Positions 33,035 through 41,434 of a stretch of DNA of 64,000 nucleotides are shown here, in pieces; within the stretch, counting starts at the first letter, position 1; every line of letters starts with the position of its first letter. The DNA comes from Hyphomicrobiales bacterium. Its GTDB lineage: Bacteria; Pseudomonadota; Alphaproteobacteria; Rhizobiales; Rhizobiaceae. The stretch covers positions 255,265 to 319,264 of the forward strand of contig UCKU01000012.1 in the NCBI GenBank assembly GCA_900473185.1, given 5' to 3'. Both the position numbers and the translations under genes were made by a program. The notes under the pieces are model-generated. The model was not told the DNA's origin and did no database searches. It saw nothing but the letters and a program-made list of their open reading frames with translations.

Positions 33035-33805
33035 CTACTTCGCCTCTGTCAGCCAGCCGAGGATATTTTTCCAGAGGCGCCCATAGCCTTCCCACTCGCA
33101 GAAGGCAGGCGAAAGCCAGTGCGGCCCAATATCCGAAGTCCAGGCGGCGGTTCTGCCTTTGCCGAAGCGTCCGGTCACCAGGAGTGGATGGCCGCCTTCC
33201 GTATCCGGCAGGCGAGCGATGACTTCGACATCATCGCGCTCGCGCACTTCTACCTCGTTGACGCCCAGAAGCAGAGGCCATTCACCTGACAGGCCGGCAA
33301 CCGTGGCGTGATCGGACTTGACGAGGACCGGCGTCGTTCCCTCCGGAATTTCCACTCGGTCGTCATAGGGCAGACACGTGACCGGCAGGACATCCTCGAC
33401 CGGCGTGCGGCGCCAGCGCGCCTTGCCGTCGATGCCCTGGAACGAGAAATAGCCGCCGACCATCAGCAGACCGCCGCCCTTTTCAACCCAGGCTTTGAGC
33501 AGCTTCAACCGGTTGGGAACCGTCTTCGAATGCAGCCAGACCGCTGGGGGAAGCAGCAGGGAATTGGCGCCTATATCGGAAAGAATGATCGCATCGAAGG
33601 CGTCGAGCCCCGCCATATCGAAGGGGAATTTTTCGACCGCTTCATGGGCCGGCATGTAGGTGAGCTCGAATGCACTATCCTTGAGTGCCGCAACGAGCGG
33701 CTCGGCGCCGAGATGAAAGGTGACGCTTCCGAACTGGTCGAACCCCTTGTAGTGCGTGGCGGAACTGACCCAGCTTTCGCCGACGAGAAGAACCTTCTTT
33801 GTCAT
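33035..33805 (-). CDS. GATase1-like protein (DUF1355-type putative glutamine amidotransferase)
   Basis: A 256-residue protein with a flavodoxin-like class I amidotransferase fold. It begins KKVLLVGESWVSSATHYKGFDQF and contains LDAFDAIILSDIGANSLLL, WVEKGGGLLMVGGYFSFQG and RFGKGRTAAWTSDIGPHW. In the elbow position (GGGLLMVGGYFS) there is no Cys, so glutaminase activity is doubtful. It is the last gene of the LacI-ABC-phosphotriesterase series, 27 bp after the phosphotriesterase-like stop. Its role is unknown; such proteins frequently accompany sugar ABC systems. Confidence 0.82.
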   Translation of the reverse strand: MTKKVLLVGESWVSSATHYKGFDQFGSVTFHLGAEPLVAALKDSAFELTYMPAHEAVEKFPFDMAGLDAFDAIILSDIGANSLLLPPAVWLHSKTVPNRLKLLKAWVEKGGGLLMVGGYFSFQGIDGKARWRRTPVEDVLPVTCLPYDDRVEIPEGTTPVLVKSDHATVAGLSGEWPLLLGVNEVEVRERDDVEVIARLPDTEGGHPLLVTGRFGKGRTAAWTSDIGPHWLSPAFCEWEGYGRLWKNILGWLTEAK

Positions 33806-33832
33806 GATGTTTCCATTTCTTTTATGTCACGG

Positions 33833-34903
33833 TCAGGCGCTAGCCTGAAAGACTGATTTCGGATTGGCGCGCATGAAGATATCGAGCGTCGCGTCATCGA
33901 GACCGTGACGCTTCAGGCGCGGCAGGAAGTGGCGCAGGATATAGGCATAGCCGTTGCCCCCGTAATGCTTGAGCATCATCTTCAGGAAGACGTCGTGGGA
34001 GAGCAGGAGGCGATCCGCATGCCCCATCTCGACGAGCTTGACGAGCGCGCGAGCCGCCTCCTCGTCGCTCGGGCATTGCACCTGCTGATCGGCGTAGAAG
34101 AAATCCATGCCGATCATGTCATACTCGAGAAACGCGCCGCGGACGGCAAGTTCGGACTGATAGATGAGATCGTCATGTGACGGGTTCATATGGCAGAGCA
34201 CCGTATGCCTGAGATCGCCGCCCTCGGAGGCAACGACATCGAGGACCTTGTGGCCCAGCCGGTACCAGCCGGGGAGATGGACCATCAAAGGCAGGCCAGT
34301 GCGCACCTGCGCCTGGGCAGCACCCCGCAGTGACTTTTCCTCCTCGGCAGTGAAATCGGACGACACGCCGATCTCGCCGATCAGGCCGATCTTCACGTCG
34401 GTACCGTCTGCCCCGACGGTAGCTTCGGAGACGATCTCGTCCGCGATCTCGGAAGCAGACATGCCGGCGACCTTGGCCGGATGCGAGGAGCCGAGATAGA
34501 ATCCGGCACCCATGACGATATTCAGCCCCGTCGCCCTGGAAATCCGCCGCAGGGCGAGAGGGTCCCGGCCGATGCCCTGGCATGTCGGCTCGACGACCGT
34601 TCGACCGCCAAGACCGGCAAAGTCCTGGAGTTCCGTAATAGCAAGCTGCTCATCGTCGAGGGTGATGTTGTGCTTGTTGACGAAAGGGTCCTGTCTGAGT
34701 TCGCCGAGGATCTCCATGCAGACGAAACCTTCGGCAAGATATTGCCGCTCAGGCGTCTTCGGCGCATGCCACCAGCAGCGGCAATCGTTGAGGATATGCT
34801 CGTGCATCAGCGTGACGCCTATCTCCGATACGGGAACCGGCCCCGAGACCGTCATCACCTTCCCGGATCGCACGTGACCCGGCGAAAGCTCGTCCGTTGC
34901 CAT
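33833..34903 (-). CDS. phosphotriesterase-family metal-dependent hydrolase (lactonase-like)
   Basis: 356 residues from the ATG at 34903, preceded by AGGAGGA. The longer frame through the permease gene is rejected. Binuclear metal-site motifs of the amidohydrolase superfamily are present: TLMHEHI (His-x-His), VEPTCQGIGRD, MVHLPGWYRLGH, LCHMNPSH and LLSHDVFLK. Members are mostly lactonases for phosphorylated or free sugar lactones rather than true phosphotriesterases. Its start overlaps the permease stop (TGATG), so it belongs to the same ribose-type ABC operon and probably acts on the imported compound or its product. Confidence 0.88.
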   Translation of the reverse strand: MATDELSPGHVRSGKVMTVSGPVPVSEIGVTLMHEHILNDCRCWWHAPKTPERQYLAEGFVCMEILGELRQDPFVNKHNITLDDEQLAITELQDFAGLGGRTVVEPTCQGIGRDPLALRRISRATGLNIVMGAGFYLGSSHPAKVAGMSASEIADEIVSEATVGADGTDVKIGLIGEIGVSSDFTAEEEKSLRGAAQAQVRTGLPLMVHLPGWYRLGHKVLDVVASEGGDLRHTVLCHMNPSHDDLIYQSELAVRGAFLEYDMIGMDFFYADQQVQCPSDEEAARALVKLVEMGHADRLLLSHDVFLKMMLKHYGGNGYAYILRHFLPRLKRHGLDDATLDIFMRANPKSVFQASA

Positions 34904-35907
34904 CAGCTTTTCCTCCTGCCGGCCAGACGGAAGTTTGCGGTGAAGATGCGGGTGTTCAGCCAGATGGCAACCAGGATGATCGCGCCAGTGACGATCTGGG
35001 TGAAGAAGGGCGAGATATGCATCAGAATCAGGCCGTTGCCGATAACGGCGATGGTCATCGTGCCGAGCACCGTGCCGATCATCGTGCCGCGCCCACCCAT
35101 CAAGGAGGTGCCGCCGAGCACGACCGCGGCGATGACCTGCAGTTCGAAACCGACGGCGGCATTCGACGAGCCGGAGCCGAGACGAGCCGCGATCAAGAGA
35201 CCGGCGAGCGCCGAGGCAACGCCCGATACGAGGTAAACCGAGGCGACGATCCATTTAGCCGGCATGCCGACGCGGCGCGCCGCCTCCATGTTCGATCCCA
35301 CCGCTATAATCTGCCGTCCATATTTGGTGACCGCCATGATGACGTAGCCGACGATCGCGACCAGGATCGCAATCAGTGCCGGAACGGGAAAGCCCGCCAG
35401 TTCGCCACGCCCCAAGTAGAAGAAGCCGGGCTCGTTATTGATCGGAATGGAATAGCCCTGCGTCAGGTAGAGGGCCACGCCACGCAGGATGGAAAGCCCG
35501 GCAAGGGTGACGATGAAGGCTGGAATGTTCTGGTAGGCGATGAACCAACCCTGCAACAGACCGACGATGCCACCGAAGGCGAGCATGCCGATCGAGACGA
35601 TCGGCCAGGGTATGCCTGTAGCAAGAGTAATGGCAGCGACGGCGTTGATCAGGGCCAGCATAGAACCGACGGACAGATCGATCCCGCCGGTCACGATGAC
35701 GAGGGTCATGGCGACGGCGACGACGAGGATGGGAGCCGCCTGGCGAACGATGTTCAGAATGTTGCCCGTCGTCATGAAAGTGGTGGTCGTTAGCGAAAAG
35801 AAGACGAGGCATGCCAGAAAGAAGAAGGCGATCGACAGGACCTGGGCGTTTTCACCCAGAAAGTCCGCCATCGGCGAGCCCTTGGCGCGTTCGGTGTAGA
35901 CGGTCAA
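34903..35907 (-). CDS. ribose-type ABC transporter permease (RbsC family)
   Basis: A 334-residue permease with about eight to ten hydrophobic segments and the RbsC/FrcC-family motifs VTGGIDLSVGSMLALINAVAA (near residue 70), GLLQGWFIAYQNIPAFIVTLAG and VLGGTSLMGGRGTMIGTVLG. It imports sugars or sugar-like compounds. It overlaps the ATPase gene by 4 nt upstream and the phosphotriesterase-like gene downstream, a pattern of translational coupling. Confidence 0.92.
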   Translation of the reverse strand: MTVYTERAKGSPMADFLGENAQVLSIAFFFLACLVFFSLTTTTFMTTGNILNIVRQAAPILVVAVAMTLVIVTGGIDLSVGSMLALINAVAAITLATGIPWPIVSIGMLAFGGIVGLLQGWFIAYQNIPAFIVTLAGLSILRGVALYLTQGYSIPINNEPGFFYLGRGELAGFPVPALIAILVAIVGYVIMAVTKYGRQIIAVGSNMEAARRVGMPAKWIVASVYLVSGVASALAGLLIAARLGSGSSNAAVGFELQVIAAVVLGGTSLMGGRGTMIGTVLGTMTIAVIGNGLILMHISPFFTQIVTGAIILVAIWLNTRIFTANFRLAGRRKS

Positions 35908-36713
35908 TGTCTTTCTCCCCCGACGATGAGCTTGACGAGATCCTCGAGATTGGTCTTGCCGATATCCCGCTCGGCAACCTTGGTGCCTTCGTACATGACG
36001 GCAATCCTGTCACAGACCCGAAACAGATCCTGAAGACGGTGGGTGATGAGCACGACCGAGACACCCTTCGCCTTGACCCGGTTGATCAGCGAGAGTACGG
36101 CTTCGACTTCGGCAACTGCAAGGGCCGATGTCGGCTCGTCCATGATCAGGACCTTGGGCTGGAAGGAAGCCGCGCGGGCGATTGCGATCGCCTGGCGCTG
36201 GCCACCAGACAGCTTCTCGACCTTGGCGGAGAGACGCGGAATGCGGATTTCCAGCGCATCCAGCATCTTGCGCGCCTCGCTCATCATCTTCTGATGGTCG
36301 AGGAACGGACCCCTGGTGAGTTCGCGCCCAAGAAACAGATTGCCGACGACATCGATATGGTCGCAGAGGCTCAAATCCTGGAAGACCATTTCGATATGGC
36401 GGCCGCGGGCGTCCGCAGGTCCGGAGAGATGAACCTCCTCGCCGTTCAGCGAAATCGTCCCCTCATCCGGCAGGTAGGTTCCGGAAATGATTTTGGTAAG
36501 TGTTGACTTACCGGCTGCATTGTCGCCGACAAGCCCAAGGCACTCGCCTGGAAAGAGGTCGAGATCGACGCCACGCAACGCCTGATGCGAGCCGAAAGTC
36601 TTGCGGATCCCCCGCAGTGAAACAGCAGGTGTCTGGGCGGACGAGCCAGAGGAATGCGGGGAGGCTTGCGCCTCCCCGGCCCCGGCATAAACAGGCCGGT
36701 TGTCCGTCATCAT
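35904..36713 (-). CDS. ribose-type ABC transporter ATP-binding protein, single domain
   Basis: A 269-residue ATPase with Walker A GDNAAGKSTLTKI, signature LSGGQRQAIAIARA and Walker B KVLIMDEPTSALAV. It carries one nucleotide-binding domain, like FrcA of rhizobia, not two as in RbsA, so it must homodimerise. It overlaps both neighbours by 4 nt (ATGA). An ATGATG at the start gives two adjacent initiation codons; the second ATG is equally plausible. Confidence 0.92.
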   Translation of the reverse strand: MMTDNRPVYAGAGEAQASPHSSGSSAQTPAVSLRGIRKTFGSHQALRGVDLDLFPGECLGLVGDNAAGKSTLTKIISGTYLPDEGTISLNGEEVHLSGPADARGRHIEMVFQDLSLCDHIDVVGNLFLGRELTRGPFLDHQKMMSEARKMLDALEIRIPRLSAKVEKLSGGQRQAIAIARAASFQPKVLIMDEPTSALAVAEVEAVLSLINRVKAKGVSVVLITHRLQDLFRVCDRIAVMYEGTKVAERDIGKTNLEDLVKLIVGGERH

Positions 36714-37660
36714 TTGAAGACGGCCCGATACGGCTCGACATTTTCCTTTGTCACGATCGTGATCGGAACGGAGATGCTCTTTTCAACGCTCTGACCTGCG
36801 GTCAGCTTGGCAAGAGCCTCGACAGCGGCTTTGCCTTCGCCGGCAGGATCCTGCTGGACGACAGCAACCACGTAGCCGTCGTCGAGACCCGAAATCGCCT
36901 GCGCGGTCAGATCCCATCCGAAGACCTTGATGCTGTCCTGCTTGCCCTGGCTCTGGACAGCGGCGATGGCGCCGAGGAGAGCCGGTTCACCGGTTGCATA
37001 GATCGCCATCATATCAGGGTTGCCGGTAATCAGGTTTTCGGCAGCGGCAAGCGCGTTGTCCTGGATATTCTGGCCGTCGACGACGCCAGCCGCCTCGATG
37101 CCATCGCCCTTGACCGCGTCCTCGAAGCCCTTCTGGCGAACGTTCTGGATATAGGAATTCAGGGCGCCGACCACGCCAAACTTGGCTTTGCCGCCCATAT
37201 TCTTCTTCACGTAGTCGAGGAAATAGGCGCCCATGTCGGCACCGGCCTTGCCGTTGTCGACACCGATTTGCGATTTCTGCGGACCGTCCGGCAGGATCGC
37301 GTCAATTGCGACAACCGGAATACCGGCATCCGAAGCCTGCTTGACGGCAGGCATGATGCCGTTGACGTCGATTGCGACGACGATCAGGCCATCGACCTTC
37401 TGCTGAATGTAGTTTTCGATGGCGCTGTTCTGTGCGGCCGCTTCATTGTTGGCGTTGAAGATGACGAGCTTGTCGCCGGCAGCATCCGCCGCCTTCTGTG
37501 CGCCTTCGTTGATCTGGTTGAAGAAAAGCGCCTGCTGGTTGATCTGCACCAGCGCATAGGTCTTGCCTGCAGCCTGGGCGAGTGAGGCCCCGAGCGTGGC
37601 ACTGGCAAGCGCGGTGAAGGCAAGAGCGGCGGTAAACGCCCGACGTCTGATCTGTTTCAT
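36710..37660 (-). CDS. ribose-type ABC transporter substrate-binding protein
   Basis: A 316-residue periplasmic binding protein (Peripla_BP_4/RbsB type). It has a signal peptide, RRRAFTAALAFTALASATLG with cleavage near AQA-AGK. The mature chain begins KTYALVQINQQALFFNQINEG and includes KVDGLIVVAIDVNGIMPAV and the hinge-region FGWDLTAQAISGLDDG. It would present the sugar-like substrate to the permease. Its start overlaps the LacI stop by 4 nt, so regulator and receptor are translationally linked, an unusual arrangement. Confidence 0.92.
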   Translation of the reverse strand: MKQIRRRAFTAALAFTALASATLGASLAQAAGKTYALVQINQQALFFNQINEGAQKAADAAGDKLVIFNANNEAAAQNSAIENYIQQKVDGLIVVAIDVNGIMPAVKQASDAGIPVVAIDAILPDGPQKSQIGVDNGKAGADMGAYFLDYVKKNMGGKAKFGVVGALNSYIQNVRQKGFEDAVKGDGIEAAGVVDGQNIQDNALAAAENLITGNPDMMAIYATGEPALLGAIAAVQSQGKQDSIKVFGWDLTAQAISGLDDGYVVAVVQQDPAGEGKAAVEALAKLTAGQSVEKSISVPITIVTKENVEPYRAVFK

Positions 37661-38718
37661 GTTCTCATCCTCTGGTTTTGTTCTCGTTGCTTATTATGGG
37701 TCGACGGCGGCGCAACGGAGTTCCGCACGACGATTTCGACTGGCACGAGTTCCTCGGTGGCGAGCGATTTGCTCTCCTGCCAGTTTGTTTCGAGAAGAAG
37801 GGATAGGGCACGTCGGCCGATGGTGCGCACCGGCTGTCGGATCGCAGTCACTGGCGGTGCGAAGAGGTGCAACGGACTGACATCGTCGAAGCCGATGATA
37901 GACAGATCTTCGGGGATCGATATTCCTTTCTCCCTCAGGACTTCGATCATGCCGATGGCGATTTCGTCGGAGCTCGCGAAGATTGCGGTCGCCGGCATGC
38001 CTTCTTCCAGGAAGCGGCGTGCCATGTCCCGCCCGCAGGCGATCGTATATTCGCCGCTGTAGCGCCTGATCGAGGCATCGTCGCCGAAACGTTCCTGCAG
38101 GCCCTTGCGCAATCCGTTGAAGCGCCGTTGCGTGCTGATCATCGCATCGGGGCCGCCGACATAGAGCACGTCGCGATGACCAAACTCCGCCAGATGGCGT
38201 CCCGCGAGATGGCCGCCCTGGAAGTTGTCACAGAAAAGCTTCGGGACACTGGCAAGCGGAACGTCTTCGTCGACGACGATGACCTTGCCTGTTCGATTGA
38301 TGAGAGCCGCGAGATCTCCGTTATCAGGGTGATTGGTGACGAAAACCAGGCCGTCGACGTGATTGTGCTCGAGCAGCCGGAGATAGGCGACTTCACGGCC
38401 GGTCCGGTTGAGAGTGGCATAGAGCGAAACGGCAAGCCCTCTGTCATTCGCCTCCTCTTCGACCGCCGCCACCATGGTCGCGAAGAATGGGTTGGCGATA
38501 TCGGGCACGACCAGTCCGATCGCGTCGGAACGACCGCGGCTCAGTCGCCGCGCGTGAGGGTTCGGCTGGTATTTGAGGGAAGTGATAGCGTTTTCGATAC
38601 GCTGCTTGGTGAGCGCGGGCAAATCCAGCGAACCATTCAGCATACGCGAGACGGTCGTCACCGACACGCCCGCCGCTTTCGCGACATCCTTTAACCCCGG
38701 GGTCCGTCCATGCGCCAT
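37657..38718 (-). CDS. LacI-family transcriptional regulator (first gene of the ribose-type ABC operon)
   Basis: A 353-residue LacI/GalR protein with the N-terminal headpiece GLKDVAKAAGVSVTTVSRML (residues 8-27) including the hinge-helix region (NPHARRLSRGR), then a Peripla_BP_3-like effector domain (IGLVVPDIANPFFATMVAAV; FASSDEIAIGMIEVL). It is transcribed first, 4-nt overlapping the substrate-binding-protein gene, so it is autoregulated with the operon. Two overlapping operator-like palindromes begin 6 bp upstream of its start. The effector is probably the imported compound or a derivative. Confidence 0.93.
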   Translation of the reverse strand: MAHGRTPGLKDVAKAAGVSVTTVSRMLNGSLDLPALTKQRIENAITSLKYQPNPHARRLSRGRSDAIGLVVPDIANPFFATMVAAVEEEANDRGLAVSLYATLNRTGREVAYLRLLEHNHVDGLVFVTNHPDNGDLAALINRTGKVIVVDEDVPLASVPKLFCDNFQGGHLAGRHLAEFGHRDVLYVGGPDAMISTQRRFNGLRKGLQERFGDDASIRRYSGEYTIACGRDMARRFLEEGMPATAIFASSDEIAIGMIEVLREKGISIPEDLSIIGFDDVSPLHLFAPPVTAIRQPVRTIGRRALSLLLETNWQESKSLATEELVPVEIVVRNSVAPPSTHNKQREQNQRMRT

Positions 38719-38724
38719 CAGCTT

Positions 38725-38753
38725 TGTAAACCGCTTTAGTAAAACGCTTTACT
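38725..38753. promoter_or_regulatory. two overlapping LacI-type operators
   Basis: AGTAAAACGCTTTACT at 38738-38753 and TGTAAACCGCTTTAGT at 38725-38740 are near-palindromes that match the LacI/GalR consensus TGTAAAGCGCTTTACA with the central CG. They share three bases. Both lie 7-35 bp upstream of the LacI start, so repressor binding would block its transcription. The cognate regulator is probably the adjacent LacI protein. Confidence 0.75.
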
Positions 38754-39062
38754 TACACTCCATGACAAAGGATTGCCTGTCAAGAGCCGTTATCAGCTGC
38801 GGACGATTCGATTTGAGAGGCTAACTATGCCGCCCCGTGGAAATGTGCCGGTTCGGTTTCGACTGCGCGCTTCGCCAGCCGTTCGAGAGGAACCACGAAT
38901 CTCAAGGACAGGCGAAGGGTTCCTTAAATCAATTGGTTAGCTTCCGGAGGAAATACGGCGATCTCATCTTTCTCGAAGGCGCAGACCATTACGCGCTGCG
39001 AAGCCGCCCGCAACAGTCGCAACCACGCGAAAAAATGAGTCTCACACAGACGTCGAAGCTGA
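38754..39062. other. 309-bp intergenic stretch between operator and hybrid kinase gene
   Basis: No gene is supported. A short plus-strand frame of 107 codons (from 38837) has no recognisable product and no good start context. The region must contain the -35/-10 of the LacI operon at its left end. I see no other conserved structure. Confidence 0.4.
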
Positions 39063-41117
39063 TCAGCCCTTCGTCGGAATTTCCAGACGCACGACGTTTG
39101 CCGATTGGGCCACCGAGGTTTGCGCCTTCTCGAGGCAGGCGGCCAGATCCTCGACCTTGAAGGGTTTCGGGACAACCGGACGTCCGACTTCCGTACCAGC
39201 CTCCAGCCTGTCGCTATAGCCGGTCATCAGCACGACGGGCAGAGATCCATTTCTGCGGCGGATCTCCTCGGCAAGCTCGATGCCCGACATGCCCGGCATC
39301 ATGATGTCGCTGACGATCGCCTCGATTTCAGGATGACGGTTCAGGATCTCGATCGCCTCGGATCCACCTGCGGCTACGAAGATCGTCGGCACGATGCCTT
39401 CGAGCGCCAGTCGCACGGATTCCAGCGATGCCGGTGTATCGTCGACGATCATGATCGTACGGGGAAGGTTTGCCGAAGGAGCTGTATCCGCACGCACCGC
39501 CCGCGGCTCGTTTGATCGCGGCAGAAGCAAGGTAAAGGCGCTGCCATGGCCGGCCAGACTTGCGACCTTGACTGCACCGCCGCTGCCGGTGGCGAAACTG
39601 TGGACCTGCGTCAGACCAAGGCCCGAGCCACCATTCTTCTTGGTGGAAAAGAACGGCTCGAACACCCGTGCGAGATTTTCCGGGGCAACACCTGTCCCAG
39701 TGTCGGAAATCGTCAGCGCGACGAACGGCCCCTCCAGCCCGGAATCCTCCGTGGCGGCGTCGAGCACGTTGCGGGCGGAAATGGTCACCTTTCCGCCTCC
39801 CGTCATGGCTTCGCGCGCATTCGTCAGTATGTTGATCAGGGCAATTTCAAGCCCCGCAGGATCGACGTGAACCGGCCAGGTATCTTCCGGCACCCTGATT
39901 TCCATCAGGATCGCGTCGTTGACGGCTTGGCGCAATAGCGGAGACAATTCGGCAAGCCTGACGTCCAGCTCGACCTGGGAGGCGCCCTGGTTGGAGCGCC
40001 TTGAAAACGACAGCAGCCTTTGCGTGATCGCCTTTCCCCGAGCCACGCCATCGCTCATATGCGCCAGAAGCTGCGTCACGCGCTGTTCATCATTTCGTCG
40101 CCTCTTGATGCCCTCCACCCCGGACTGGAAAACCATCAGGAGATTGTTGAAATCGTGCGCCGCCTGCCCCGTCAGCTTTCCAAGCGCATCCATCCGCTGC
40201 CAGTTGGCCATGCTCTCCCATTCCCGGTTTCTGGCGCGCACTTCCCTATAAAAGAGGAATACAGCCGAGCCGGACAGCAGGAGCGTGAAACAACTCGCCG
40301 TCACAAGTAGCATGGTGGCCCTGCGCGCCAGCCGCTCATAGTCGGAGACCGGCAGGCCAACCCTTACCCGCCAGGGCGTGTCGGCGAGCGCGACTTCGGC
40401 GACCCGAAGCTCCATCCCGTCCTTGAGGGTGGCCGAGCCGATGTCCTGGCCTGAAAAGGTTGCGAATTCGCTGGCCGGATTACCGGCAAGCGCGGGAGCG
40501 CCGGTCGATGCCACCAGGCGGTCCTGTCCATCGACAATCCAGGCCGACCAGGATCCTGGAAGTCCATTGGCATAAAGCAGTTTGGTCACGATCGTCGGAC
40601 GGATCACCACCGATAGGACGGCTCTCAAACGATCGGTTCTCTGGATCGGAGCGCGCAACGCAAAGGCCGCCTGGCCCTTCGGGCCGATGGCGATATTGCC
40701 GACCAGGGCGACACCTGTGCGAACCAGGGCGTCATGGCTTTCCATGTCCACAACGCGCGTATCGACCGACGGATCAAGCGGTGGAAACGACAGAACCACC
40801 TCGCCTTTCTCGTTCGAAATCCGGATCTGCTCCCATTCAGGCACCCGGTCGCGCAGACGCCGCGCAGTCTCGGCAAAGGCGGCGCGCGGAATCGGTGGGT
40901 CGAGGCGGGGAGAGTCGGCGACGATCGAGAGCAGCTGGATCTGGCTCTTGAGTTCACGTTGAAGAGTGGCGGCCAGCGTTGCTGCCCGGCCGCGAATGTC
41001 ATCGTCGAGAGCGGCTTGCTGCTCCTTGATGAAGAACCTTCCCATCAGCGCCGCCAGTATTATGACCGGAATGAGCGACGCCGTAATGAGAAGGAGCGCT
41101 GGCCGGGTTTTGTTCAA
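39063..41117 (-). CDS. hybrid sensor histidine kinase with C-terminal receiver domain
   Basis: About 684 residues from a TTG at 41117, which I prefer because GGAG sits 6 nt before it and the first membrane helix (ALLLITASLIPVIILAALM) follows directly. An ATG at 41183 gives 22 more residues. The order is membrane helix, periplasmic Cache-like sensor region (40-280), second helix (TMLLVTASCFTLLLSGSAVF), histidine-kinase core with phospho-acceptor His321 in AAHDFNNLL, ATPase motifs (GLEIALINILTNAREAM; ISDTGTGVAPENL; GGSGLGLTQVHSF), then a receiver with Asp604 in VSDIMMPG. No separate response regulator is near. Signal unknown. Confidence 0.87.
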   Translation of the reverse strand: MNKTRPALLLITASLIPVIILAALMGRFFIKEQQAALDDDIRGRAATLAATLQRELKSQIQLLSIVADSPRLDPPIPRAAFAETARRLRDRVPEWEQIRISNEKGEVVLSFPPLDPSVDTRVVDMESHDALVRTGVALVGNIAIGPKGQAAFALRAPIQRTDRLRAVLSVVIRPTIVTKLLYANGLPGSWSAWIVDGQDRLVASTGAPALAGNPASEFATFSGQDIGSATLKDGMELRVAEVALADTPWRVRVGLPVSDYERLARRATMLLVTASCFTLLLSGSAVFLFYREVRARNREWESMANWQRMDALGKLTGQAAHDFNNLLMVFQSGVEGIKRRRNDEQRVTQLLAHMSDGVARGKAITQRLLSFSRRSNQGASQVELDVRLAELSPLLRQAVNDAILMEIRVPEDTWPVHVDPAGLEIALINILTNAREAMTGGGKVTISARNVLDAATEDSGLEGPFVALTISDTGTGVAPENLARVFEPFFSTKKNGGSGLGLTQVHSFATGSGGAVKVASLAGHGSAFTLLLPRSNEPRAVRADTAPSANLPRTIMIVDDTPASLESVRLALEGIVPTIFVAAGGSEAIEILNRHPEIEAIVSDIMMPGMSGIELAEEIRRRNGSLPVVLMTGYSDRLEAGTEVGRPVVPKPFKVEDLAACLEKAQTSVAQSANVVRLEIPTKG

Positions 41118-41434
41118 CAGACACTCCGGATGTGTTCTTGGAGCCCTATCAAATAATCCAGGGCACGAAACTTGCAATGCCAAGCTGCGAAGAGACCGAA
41201 CTTTCCCCCTAAAGATACGCGGTTACAGCAGAGCTGGTATCATAACTCGGCTTCCGAATGGGTATGCTTCAACCCGTCAGACCGCGTCGCCAGCCGGCTG
41301 TCGATGCGAATCACGCACGTCATTTGTCTAAGTCTTCCAGATCGCCAGCAGATCACCGTAAATCTGAGGTCCATAGACGTGTGGCGTCAGACCGCCGCAC
41401 ACGTTGTCCGCCGCTCCAAATGTCCGGCACTCAG
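41118..41434. other. 317-bp intergenic stretch between two kinase genes
   Basis: This holds the upstream region of the hybrid kinase (on its right-hand side in minus-strand orientation) and the tail of the HWE kinase. Short overlapping frames here have no recognisable product. No palindrome or terminator is evident. Confidence 0.35.

Noticed and set aside
33833..35254. 473-codon minus frame joining the permease and the phosphotriesterase-like gene
   Set aside because: The first 117 codons are a different frame of the permease; the phosphotriesterase-like protein has its own AGGAGGA and start at 34903.
38837..39160. 107-codon plus frame before the hybrid kinase
   Set aside because: No Shine-Dalgarno and no recognisable product; it runs into the antisense of the receiver domain.
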